Source: Cephalothrix simula
Lineage: Eukaryota; Nemertea; Palaeonemertea; Archinemertea; Cephalotrichidae
Direction: 5' to 3'
Length of the DNA stretch: 11,207 nt
Assembly (NCBI GenBank): GCA_035591015.1
Contig: JAXIUW010206397.1
Span: forward strand, 1 to 11,207
Shown here: one piece after another, positions 1-7,885 of the stretch
How positions within the stretch are numbered: position 1 is the stretch's first letter
Layout of the letters: the number at the start of each line of letters is the position of its first letter
Notes under the pieces: generated by a model
The model's input: the letters and a program-made list of their open reading frames with translations, nothing else
The model's database searches: none
Told to the model about the DNA's origin: nothing
Position numbers and translations under genes: made by a program

Positions 1-602
1 AATTCAAAAAAATAGTTATTGTGGATTTATTTATTATTATCGTAAACACGGATTATTGTGTTTTTCATATCTAATCACCATTTGACTTATAAATATAAAT
101 CAAATGGAATGCCTAGCAATTGTTATTTGGATTCGAATACTTTTTCCCTTTTAGCATCGAAGTTCCTATTCCAGACCCTTCAGTAAAAGTGTGAAATGAA
201 GAATATATACCTTCAAATTAAAATATTATGAATTAAATGAAAATTCAAATTTCTTAGGCAAAAACTCCGTTTAAATCTTCTTGTTGGCTAAATTGAAAAT
301 GTTCTTTGCTAAAAAATAATGGACTAGATTTTCATTCAACTTTCACTGTCAAGTTTTTCTTTTCATTGATAACAATTTAGGATACCGTAAAATATATTCT
401 TTTATAATATTCTCATTAATGGAATTTTATTGAAGGTGTAGACTATTTCCTACCCTGGAAATAATATTTTTCTAATAGTGCCTTTAGAAATAGAAAAGAA
501 ATATGATTGTTTAATTTTAAGGTTTTTTATCGGAACTACTTTTCAGTGTCTCGTTAATAAAGTAAATTTTTCCCTTTTAAAACATTTGTAAATGGCTTCG
601 GG
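1..602. other. AT-rich non-coding stretch
   Basis: I see no gene, RNA or recognisable mobile element here. The stretch is rich in A and T runs, and stop codons are frequent in all frames. The only clear structure is the small hairpin at 78-107, listed separately. Confidence 0.6.
78..107. repeat. Short inverted repeat (hairpin)
   Basis: CCATTTGA at 78-85 is matched exactly by its reverse complement TCAAATGG at 100-107. After one mismatch, four more A-T pairs can form toward an AAAT loop. The stem is therefore 12 pairs of 13. It is too short and AT-rich to assign a role and may be chance. Confidence 0.4.
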
Positions 603-1016
603 TGGTATTAGAAAATCCAGGAGGGCTTTGATAGCCATTATTATGTGCTTTGATATTATATTACCATATTGAAAACCACAATGCTTTTTAATGTTAATAG
701 ATTGGCGCAAAAATCACCATGGATGAATGTATGGTCAATGACTACAATGACTATCATCTGTGGTTGAACTTGAGACTTTAAATAACTGTTTTAATAATTT
801 ATTGCGTGTTTAGGTGATGTTAAACAAAACACTGCAAATTAACAGATGATCAAAATCAGATCAGTAGTTTTGTTCAGGTAAAAGGTGTTAATCAAATATA
901 AGATGTCCATTGATTTTGTATGATGTCAAAGCAAAAAATGCCCCTTTCTGAGGCGCATTAGATAAATCTAAAAGGGGCTTATGACCACCATATTTTCAGG
1001 CGAAAGACCCAAAAAT
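603..1016 (+). repeat. Dispersed repeat E, copy A (internally deleted)
   Basis: This stretch is a second copy of the sequence at 3111-3668, in the same orientation and about 2.5 kb away. Homology begins around TGGTATTAG at 603 and ends at CCCAAAAAT at 1008-1016. The best conserved block runs from CTTTGATAGCC through ATTGGCGCAAAA to the GGTTGAAC/GATTGAAC segment near 770. A second block runs from ATAACTGTTTT to the CATATTTTCAGGCG segment. Copy A lacks about 123 bp present at 3272-3394 of copy B and about 46 bp near 3514-3558. No open frame is shared by the two copies, so E looks like a non-coding, non-autonomous repeat. Its class is unknown: I see no terminal inverted repeats and no clear target-site duplication. 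Confidence 0.85.
940..978. repeat. Hairpin near the 3' end of repeat E, copy A
   Basis: GCCCCTTT at 940-947 pairs perfectly with AAAGGGGC at 971-978. A competing inner stem, TTAGAT-AA-ATCTAA, lies at 958-971. The same arrangement recurs in copy B at 3592-3630. A hairpin close to the 3' end is reminiscent of Helitron ends, but no CTRR terminus follows it. Confidence 0.6.
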
Positions 1017-1790
1017 ATAAATAAAAGTTCAAAGTTTTTGCATATTTTTAGAATTGTAGCTACGATATTGGAGTCTTTCAGGTTTAAGAAAAGAGTGTCA
1101 TAGTCTATCCTGTCTCTACTCAATCAGCCAGTTAATCTCGAAACGTCTGCATCTTAAAATTTCTCCAGTCGATCGTGAATTATGATAGATTAGAATGATA
1201 TGAGAATATAGATAAATCGATTTTAACGATTGCTGAAAGCATCATTTTTGAAATATCTTCATATTGTCGTTTCTAACATCCCCGGCCTATTTATACCCTC
1301 ATCGATTTCAAGATTAAGATGTATCCTGCCTCAGTATCTTTTACTCTGATTTTGAGATTTCAATCAATAAAACCGGCTCAGTACAAAACGTCAAAAGGCT
1401 ATTCCTTATAAAATGGCCCATTTGATTAAAGATTGGTTACCTAGACTACATTGATTAAATAATGTCCCTAAATCGAAATTTCAGGGCCTGTCAGTGCCTG
1501 TCGTGCTGGGACCTGGCCCAGACTTAACAAATCGCCGCCGATCGATTAAGATTTTCTGTAGTACATGTATAATCAAACTCTTCTAATAATATGAATTTCG
1601 AAAAGTGAATCAAATAGCCCAAATGGAACGTCAAAAGTTTTTCTTGAACCCTATAAACCGCACCACAGGACACGTTTACCCTATAATGGATCTTTATTAC
1701 TTGGTTTGACCATGGATCAGATATTGGGTACAAAGACAAAACCTAAAACTACATTTTCGCCTCTCTCGTGCAGTTTATTATTATTCTCGC

Positions 1791-1863
1791 ATGAACCTTT
1801 AGCTTTGTACAAACTGTTCTAAGAGAAAACAAAGTTTCGATCCATGGAAAACCTAAGGTTCAT
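1791..1863. repeat. Foldback (interrupted inverted repeat)
   Basis: ATGAACCTT at 1791-1799 is the exact reverse complement of AAGGTTCAT at 1855-1863. After one unpaired T, TAG continues the left arm opposite CTA. CTTTGT at 1803-1808 then pairs with ACAAAG at 1829-1834. An outer, imperfect pair may exist between TTATTCTCGCAT near 1781 and ATGCGAGAAGTAA near 1955. The arms are short, so it may be a decayed MITE-like foldback or chance. Confidence 0.4.
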
Positions 1864-2432
1864 TGGAAAATAGCAAAAATAAAGTCATGGATTTAGTATT
1901 ATCGAAAAGGAGTTACACTGTCACCCGATTGGATGGAAAAGTTTCATCTGCTGTAATGCGAGAAGTAATTGGAAAAAATAGGTGAAAAGATCTCTTTTTG
2001 AAATCGCATTACATGTACACAGATTTAATGACTTATAAATTTAGAGTTATGGAAGAAAGGAAATCTTACACTGACCCGAACTACTCAACAGAGAGAAAAT
2101 CAGATTAGCTTTCTAAATTAAATCAAAACAACAGAGGAGCTAGCCCTAACGTGTGGAAGATGTCACTCTGGGGAAGTATTGCTCCGTGTTGGTGAAGATA
2201 TGATACGAACAAAAACCAAGATGAATAGGGAACAATAAATACTTGTAATAGTGGTGGTATTTTTGAGCAACCCTAACTTGATCTATATAACTTTTAGAAA
2301 ATAAACTTAAAGAGGATTTGGTTGGATTAGTAATTTACGAGTTGGTAAGAGAATGCAGGTGTTATGGACATTTCGAACACATTATTCTTCTTATGTTCAT
2401 TGATCAACAATGCCCATTGTGTTTAGAGATGC

Positions 2433-2440
2433 TGACGTCA
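2433..2440. promoter_or_regulatory. CRE-type palindrome TGACGTCA
   Basis: The octamer TGACGTCA matches the full palindromic cAMP response element bound by CREB/ATF bZIP proteins in animals. No gene start is visible near it, so function is unproven. The same octamer occurs three times in the tandem repeat at 10788-11003. Confidence 0.25.
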
Positions 2441-2958
2441 ATAAGTTCAACTAGATCCTAAGAGATAAGAATTCACTTTACAAGAATTAATGACAAACCA
2501 TGTATAAAATTGTTAGGAGAAGGTTTATTGCATGAATCTCTACAAGTAATGATTTGATATAAAAGTTCTAATGGAAATACGTCATATGTCCACGAAAGTT
2601 CTTCTCTCCTGGGGCACACCAAAAACTTCATTAGATAATTTGTTAAAAATCTCTTTACACTTTGGATCACTTTGGTAATTACAGACTACAGTACTGCGTT
2701 AAAATGACCTTTTACAAATTTTCGATGATGATCTCCACCTCTCACCCTGTCTCACCCCTCCCATGTCCCGAAATTTCCATTCATCCATAAAAACAAGCAA
2801 TTTGTGATGGTCATACTTGTTCTGTTTTTAGCTTTTTTCATTAAAGTAGAATTTTCAAAGAGTTGGATAGAAAAATTCAATGGTGCAAGACTTTTCCAGC
2901 TGAAAATTCTCTATTTAGATACAAATAACATAGGAGAAACTTCAGGTTTTCCTCATAT

Positions 2959-3117
2959 AGGGTATTTCTCTGGTAGTAATGATTTATCGTATAATATGGA
3001 TAAGCGATTTAATTATCCACCAGACAAAATATTTTATATTCTTACCTTAAGATTTTCCTATTTAAAAAAAAAGACAAAATATTATATTCCATAGTGCTTA
3101 AATTTTAAAATGGTCCT
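2959..3117 (+). repeat. Direct repeat R1, left flank of the R-E-R block
   Basis: This 159-bp segment starts AGGGTATTTCTCTG and ends TTAAAATGGTCCT. It is repeated in the same orientation at 3678-3837. By eye the two copies agree at about nine positions in ten. Most differences lie near the left end, around TAATGATTTATCG versus TAATGCTTTAACA. R1 leads directly into repeat E. It does not begin with TG or end with CA, so it is not a typical LTR. A 96-codon frame at 2804-3094 crosses the left edge of R1. It is not kept in R2, where a TAG appears in ACATAGAAT, so it is not supported as a gene. Confidence 0.85.
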
Positions 3118-3668
3118 AAAAATCTAGGACTTTGATAGCCATTATTATGTGCTTTGATATTATATTACTATATTGAAAACTACAATGCTTTTTAATGTTA
3201 ATAGATTGGCGCAAAATCACCGTGGATGAATGTATGATCAATGACTACAATGATTATCATCTGTGATTGAACGCTATTTAAGGGTAATGACATGATGCCA
3301 ATAATGCAATTGCAAAAGATGATGCAATTTTTTAGCCATTTTTTATAAAACAGTCATTTCACCGAGGTACGCAGTGCCGATGAAAATTAACTGTTTGAGT
3401 CTTTCAATAACTGTTTTGCTGCCAGTTTAGGTGATTTTAAGCCAAACACTGCTAATTAACAGATGATCAGATCAGTAGTTTTGTTCAGGTAAAAGGTGTT
3501 AATCAAATAAAAGAATTTACTGCTTTTAACAATATGATTTGTGTGGGTGCCATTGATGTCAATTGATTTTGTATGATGTCAAAGCAAAAATGCCCCTTTC
3601 TGAAGCACATTAGATATATCTAACAGGGGCTTATGACCACCATATTTTCAGGCGGAAGGCCCAAAAAT
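3111..3668 (+). repeat. Dispersed repeat E, copy B (longer copy)
   Basis: This is the fuller of the two E copies, about 560 bp. It is homologous to 603-1016 in two blocks, with extra segments at about 3272-3394 and 3514-3558. The first extra segment contains AATGCAATTGC and GATGCAATT repeats and the only GC-richer patch (GAGGTACGCAGTGCCGATG). Homology with copy A begins in the last seven bases of R1: TGGTCCT here, TGGTATT in copy A. The R/E join is therefore older than this locus. No frame is open across the element. The class is unknown. Confidence 0.85.
3592..3630. repeat. Hairpin near the 3' end of repeat E, copy B
   Basis: GCCCCT pairs with AGGGGC at the outer ends. Inside lies TTAGATATATCTAA, a perfect 14-nt palindrome. 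Copy A has the same layout at 940-978 with a stronger outer stem. The two copies differ by substitutions inside the hairpin while keeping its general shape. Confidence 0.55.
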
Positions 3669-3677
3669 GTCATCTAC

Positions 3678-3837
3678 AGGGTATTTCTCTGATTGTAATG
3701 CTTTAACATAGAATATGGATAAGCGATTTAATTATCCACCAGACAAAATGTTTTATATTCTTACCTTAAGATTTTCCTATCTTAAAAAAAAGACAAAAAT
3801 ATTATATTCCATAGTGCTTAAATTTTAAAGTGGTCCT
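3678..3837 (+). repeat. Direct repeat R2, right flank of the R-E-R block
   Basis: This 160-bp segment is the second copy of R1. Start-to-start spacing is 719 bp. It includes the shared core ATGGATAAGCGATTTAATTA, the ACCAGACAAAAT segment and an A-run followed by GACAAAA. Sequence similarity stops just after TGGTCCT at 3831-3837, the same word at which R1 joins E. R-E-R can be read as one and a fraction units of a 719-bp tandem repeat, or as terminal direct repeats around E. Confidence 0.85.
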
Positions 3838-3861
3838 CTATCCTACAATTTACTTAAACAT

Positions 3862-3892
3862 ACATGTATAATACTGGAATGGTTATACATGT
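3862..3892. repeat. Perfect 10-bp hairpin
   Basis: ACATGTATAA at 3862-3871 is the exact reverse complement of TTATACATGT at 3883-3892, with an 11-nt loop. It lies 25 bp to the right of R2. It contains the ACATGTA word that recurs elsewhere in the window. No function is assigned. Confidence 0.55.
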
Positions 3893-4621
3893 GTTTTTAA
3901 ACTTGAACTGGAAAATCAAAGAATTATAGAATGCCTTTTCATCCGTTAGAAACATCAAGCTTAATCATGATAATGGCAAATAAAAATATGATACTGCTGA
4001 ATATCTACATTATGATTTATCTAAATGGAATATTTATTTTACAATAGAATGATCAACTACTTATCATCATAAGTCGACGAACTAATATGTAATTTGCTTT
4101 TTCAACGATGCCAATATTTAATGACTATCGGTTTATAACGCCTACAGGGAATGCAAATAAGAGAAAAGTTATTATTATTGACTTATTAAGTGTCATTATC
4201 GTAAGTCTTTAAAGCAAGCAATCTGTAAATCCAACTAATTGATGCTTAACACAAAAATTGATCTGATAGATGTGTTTGAAAGTCTTCAATAGATACCTAA
4301 CCTCATTCAGACTTCAGAGCATGCAGGACCCAAAATGAGGAACCATTTCTGTCGAAAAGATCTCAACGACACGTGATTTTTACAGATCCACACCCTGATT
4401 GGTCGATCAATGACGTTATTGAAGAAGAAGCACCTGGCTTGGGAATTTCCATCACCAAACGCTAGTGGAGACGTGAGCTAACATCATTTGAGATTGCCTA
4501 ATGCCTGATACATGAGATAGACTTTTCTTGGTATCCCTCTCTGCTAATCTAATGAGTTTATACTTCATCGTAAGCTCATGTGCCTGATTGGTAGAGGCCA
4601 CTGACCTTGGGATACCAGAGA
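3893..4621. other. Non-coding stretch without a recognisable gene
   Basis: I see nothing identifiable here. The right part, from about 4300, is noticeably less AT-rich than the left. It contains the imperfect palindrome TCAATGACGTTATTGA near 4408. A 99-codon minus-strand frame covers 4452-4751 but has no recognisable domain. Confidence 0.5.
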
Positions 4622-4723
4622 CTGGACCAAACAAATGTTTCGGATGGTGATTATCTTGTGCCTTACATGCGAATATCGATAGGGCAAGCATCCAGCAAAA
4701 TTTGTTATGAATGATTGGTCCAG
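4622..4723. repeat. Foldback of about 102 bp
   Basis: CTGGACCAA at 4622-4630 is the exact reverse complement of TTGGTCCAG at 4715-4723. Inside it, ACAAAT (4631-4636) pairs with ATTTGT (4700-4705), and GGATG (4640-4644) pairs with CATCC (4688-4692). Outside it, GATA and TATC sit at matching distances. Several ordered stem segments over about 100 nt suggest an old MITE-like element or a hairpin RNA precursor. Neither can be chosen from the sequence. Confidence 0.45.
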
Positions 4724-5551
4724 AACAAAATATCGCTTCCAGTTTCTTCATTTGAATAAATTTATATTTAGTTTTGTTTCAGTTGTACATGTAAGAAGCA
4801 GCTTTTCATTATTAAAAGCAGTGCTGCTGGTCTGTGGACATAATACGCCTCTTGTTTACAGATGGACATTCTGTGTTTATCCTGTAATGGGATCCCTGGC
4901 TATACAGTGTACAACCAAATGTATAACATTTTTACTCTTGACTTCCACTCATCATGTTTATCTTTTTCTTTTCCCTTTCTACTTTATTGCCTTCTTATAA
5001 ATCTGCTTTAGAATGAAGAAAGAATATTCAAATGTTGTCACAAAACAATAGTCTATTTTTGCTGTTATAAGAAACAAAACATCCCAATACATTCTTCTCC
5101 CCCTGTTTTGAACCAGATCCGATAATCTTCTAGGACACATTAGATTTAACGAGTATAGATTTGACGTTTCTCATGGGTTTTAGTTGGCTATTCTCATCTT
5201 CGCGACTTCACATTGCGGTAAAGTATGGATATTGAACAAAAATAGTCTTAAGACGAATTCTTTCTCTAACGCTTACTGTTTTATGTGTGGATCCAAGGGT
5301 GATACTATAGAATTGGGTCATTAGTCAATACTCATTAGACAAAATTGATGAAGGTACACTAAGGGATATCTATAAAGGGGTGGTTTGGTGGCGTGTCAAG
5401 CGTCAAGAGACAAGATAATGGCATATCCATAACTTACATCTGTTCCAGGTGATGTTATTATTAATACAGGATTCGCCTGATGGATAAATAATCATAAATT
5501 GATGAGGTTAGGAGAGACAGATCTTTAACTGTTTCTAACAATTTATATAGC
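4724..5551. other. Non-coding stretch without a recognisable gene
   Basis: A 97-codon plus-strand frame runs from 4707 to 5000. It reads as hydrophobic residues rich in F, L and V, which is what T-rich DNA gives by chance. I see no domain, promoter or repeat that would support it. Nothing else is recognisable up to the SINE-like element. Confidence 0.5.
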
Positions 5552-5558
5552 GGCGGAA

Positions 5559-5570
5559 TGGCTCAGCTTG
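5559..5570 (+). promoter_or_regulatory. RNA polymerase III A box of the SINE-like element
   Basis: TGGCTCAGCTTG fits the tRNA internal promoter A box (TRGCNNAGYNGG) with one mismatch near the end. Confidence 0.6.
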
Positions 5571-5602
5571 TAAGAGACTTAGCTCATCATCAAAAAGTCA
5601 TG

Positions 5603-5613
5603 GGTTCGAGCTT
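5603..5613 (+). promoter_or_regulatory. RNA polymerase III B box of the SINE-like element
   Basis: GGTTCGAGCTT fits the B box GGTTCGANNCC except for the last two bases (TT for CC). Those changes also weaken the T stem, which suggests mutational decay. Confidence 0.65.
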
Positions 5614-5800
5614 CACCATTCTGATCCCAAGTGCCCTCTCACTTGGTTATCACATTATTCAAAGGCCTGAATGTGTACTTGCCGGCAATTAAATGACGAT
5701 GGTGGCTCGGTTCCTCCTCCGTAGAGCTCTTGCTTAAAATGTACCCTGTATCACACAGGATGATTTAACTAAGATGGGCACCGTCGTTACACACACACAT

Positions 5801-7235
5801 AGCTGCAGTAAATGTTTTGATTGCAAGTCAAAAAAATTCCATGAAACTATCCTGTTGGGCTCCTAGTTATTCGTTGAAGAAAAAACACTGTACTGAGTTG
5901 ACAATGAAAACAGCCATATAGTATTTCACATGGGCTTGCAGCAGCGCTTTTCTTCAAGAGCATCGGGGCTCTTACAAATGTACATCAAAAATTAAAAATA
6001 TGATGATTTATGGTTATCGTTTATAGCGGAGGTATTTTAATTTTACCCACGACCTCTGCTAAATATTTAGGAAGGAAAGCCGTGCTAACTGCAATCGACT
6101 GCTCGGCCCCTGCTCCTGAAATACTTTAGAACAGATAAAAAGTTGACTGACCAAAAGCGTACCATTTTTATATTCCTTTTAATGTCTTAGTCGACGTTTG
6201 AACGTTTGGCTAAGCACAGCCATCATGTAGATTGAAGTATTTCCTCCCTTGAGCGTTGTAGCTATTGACTGAGCACCAAATAAGAATTTTTATTAGATAG
6301 CACTCGAAACCAAATTCAAAGGAGACCATACCTAATTAAGGTAAAGAGTTTGGGGTTTTGGCATTGAACAGGATCTAGGGTTTCCTCGTTCTAAGATGAT
6401 TGAATTACTGTACAGGTATTGGTCCCTGGTTAAAACCAGACGGCAAATTCGATATTGTTCTGACACCAAGCCAAAGTCGATATTTGAGTACCATCAAACA
6501 CTAAAGAGTTTATTTTACTATCAAAATCAACCAATTTGCAGCAGTTGACTGTTCGATTTGCATGAAACTATATACAGCTAATGTAAATGGTATTGACTTT
6601 AGTAATAGTGCGTATAATTTCCAGGTTTTCAAAAGTTTCAAGCTTTGGGCAATATTTTTTTCAGGATATGATAACCTGAAGGCATGATTTGAGTTTTGAT
6701 GTATCGCCAAGGAATTGACATGACCTCAGATTATAATCTTCAAGATGCCTTGCTTGTTGCTTGCCCATCCACAAAAGACTTACCACATTATAATGGAAAA
6801 TACGCCTCACCAAAGTTTTAAAAAAATGTTTTCCGATACTGCGATAGCCTTTAAAATTTTTATCACCATTGGAAAAAATTTAAATATCTTTTTTTCCGGG
6901 CTGCAACAGCATCTGAAGTTGAATCTTAGCACACAAAAGGATACAAAACGCAAACTTCTTCTACAGGTCGCAAGCGCATAGTTGCAACCTGATATTTGAA
7001 TAGCTAATGGGTAATGCTATTACGCAACGATAGCTAGAAGTGACCCAATGAACCCATCAAAGTTACATGAATGTAAACATAAAACGAACATCCGAATAAT
7101 TTTGAAACAGATGAGGCGCGTTTCCGATTATAATGTGGTGGGTCCTTTGAGAAACAAACTTCAGTTAACAATATAAAAGATATTTTCGCTGTACATTTAA
7201 TAATTCTCTACATGAATAAAGAATATGTTTTGCTA
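5801..7235. other. Non-coding stretch without a recognisable gene
   Basis: I see no supported gene. Frames of 66 codons (6510-6710, minus) and 78 codons (6745-6981, plus) lack recognisable domains and are within chance length for this composition. The segment from about 6000 to 6120 is somewhat richer in G and C but carries no motif I recognise. Confidence 0.5.
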
Positions 7236-7698
7236 CTGTAAAAAATTGTGAAGCATGTTAACGTTTCCATAATGACCTGTGTAAAATTTAGTGAAGCATG
7301 GACTTTGCCATCACTTAATGTCAACCTTCGTAGGAATAAACTTCATTAAAAAATTAATATTGTCAGCATTATGATTTTTCATGGCTACCTGTGTAAAATG
7401 TATTTATATTCATTGAAGCATAAAGGTTAAATGTAATAATCACCTGCACATAATGTTATGTCAACCTAGTGTTCTGAAAAACCTTTTGAAACCTTTTGAA
7501 GCATGTTATAAATTTGCATAATGATTTTAGCTTGTTCACCTCTGTAAAATCTAGTGAAGCATGGATTATGCACTATAATTAAAATTTCATGCTGCATTTT
7601 TATCAATTACGAGTGTTCTTTTCAACTATTAAAAATCCTAATCGTCTGCATAATGAATTTCTGTAAAATTTTAGTGAAACATTTTTAGGTTACCTGCA

Positions 7699-7703
7699 TA
7701 ATG
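7699..7703. repeat. Left target-site duplication TAATG of the MITE
   Basis: TAATG immediately precedes the left terminal inverted repeat and is repeated exactly after the right one at 7881-7885. It is the end of a CTGCATAATG motif of the surrounding array. Confidence 0.7.
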
Positions 7704-7880
7704 GGTGGTTTTAAATCAAAGCGGTTATGTTTTGAGTTTTGTAACAAATCTGTTACATGGTATTTCACACCTTTTTAGCCAATCAGATTGCCCCATCGAA
7801 GAATCTGATTGGTCAAATGCCCTGGAGCGGAACTAACACAACAGACAAGTTGGTGTTAACAAGGCTGATTTAAAACCACC
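7704..7880. mobile_element. 177-bp MITE with perfect 15-bp terminal inverted repeats
   Basis: The left end, GGTGGTTTTAAATCA (7704-7718), is the exact reverse complement of TGATTTAAAACCACC at 7866-7880. TAATG flanks both sides, which marks a cut-and-paste insertion with a 5-bp target-site duplication. Internally, CCAATCAGATT (7779-7789) and AATCTGATTGG (7802-7812) form a perfect 11-bp inverted repeat around a 12-nt loop. These lie at nearly equal distance from the two ends, so the element is built as two diverged arms. A further hairpin, GTAACA-AATC-TGTTAC, lies at 7741-7756. There is no coding capacity, so it would depend on a transposase made elsewhere. A 5-bp duplication is unusual for the common DNA-transposon superfamilies, and the ends do not match the Transib CAC start. 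The superfamily is therefore open. Confidence 0.85.
7779..7812. repeat. Central hairpin of the MITE
   Basis: Perfect 11-bp arms, CCAATCAGATT and AATCTGATTGG, enclose TGCCCCATCGAAG or nearly so. Both arms contain the CCAAT pentamer, one on each strand. Confidence 0.7.
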
Positions 7881-7885
7881 TAATG
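7881..7885. repeat. Right target-site duplication TAATG of the MITE
   Basis: This is an exact copy of 7699-7703, directly after the right terminal inverted repeat. Confidence 0.7.

Larger units (their letters stand above)
1017..2958. other. Non-coding stretch without a recognisable gene
   Basis: No convincing gene is visible. Open frames of 71 codons (1524-1739, minus) and 65 codons (2473-2670, minus) have no recognisable domain and are the size expected by chance. A short GC-richer patch at about 1483-1535 contains GCCTGTC twice, at 1486 and 1496. A foldback at 1791-1863 and one perfect CRE octamer at 2433-2440 are listed separately. Confidence 0.55.
5552..5800 (+). mobile_element. tRNA-derived SINE-like element
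   Basis: The first ~73 bp resemble a tRNA gene. An A box lies at 5559-5570 (TGGCTCAGCTTG). A B box lies at 5603-5613 (GGTTCGAGCTT), at normal tRNA spacing. CGGAATG (5554-5560) can pair with CATTCTG (5617-5623), with one G-T pair. The T stem is poor, no credible anticodon stem forms, and the acceptor pairing is out of register with the A box. It is therefore tRNA-like and not a working tRNA. About 170 bp of non-tRNA body follow, ending in a short AC run at 5789-5799. This head-body-simple-repeat plan is that of a tRNA-derived SINE transcribed by RNA polymerase III and moved by a LINE's enzymes. Exact ends and target-site duplication are not clear. A decayed copy is likely. Confidence 0.65.

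Noticed and set aside
1203-1230. Possible third, fragmentary copy of repeat R (AGAATATAGATAAATCGATTTT)
   Set aside because: Only about 22 bases resemble R and the similarity does not continue on either side.
2804-3094. 96-codon plus-strand open frame
   Set aside because: It crosses into direct repeat R1, is broken in the R2 copy, and shows no domain. It is AT-rich, F/L/I/K/N-rich translation expected by chance.
2951-3840. Target-site duplication CCTC flanking R-E-R
   Set aside because: The right-hand CCT is part of the R repeat itself and also ends R1, so it is not an independent duplication.
4452-4751. 99-codon minus-strand open frame
   Set aside because: It is the longest frame in the window and lies in a less AT-rich zone, so it was considered. 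It has no recognisable family or motif, contains the foldback at 4622-4723, and is still within chance length.
4707-5000. 97-codon plus-strand open frame resembling a membrane protein
   Set aside because: The hydrophobic composition follows from T-rich DNA. No signal-peptide logic, domain or neighbouring gene supports it.
5552-5624. A functional tRNA gene
   Set aside because: The A and B boxes are present, but there is no credible anticodon stem, the T stem is weak, and the acceptor pairing is out of register with the A box.
6510-6981. Open frames of 66 codons (minus) and 78 codons (plus)
   Set aside because: Both are short, without domains, and sit in sequence with no other coding signal.
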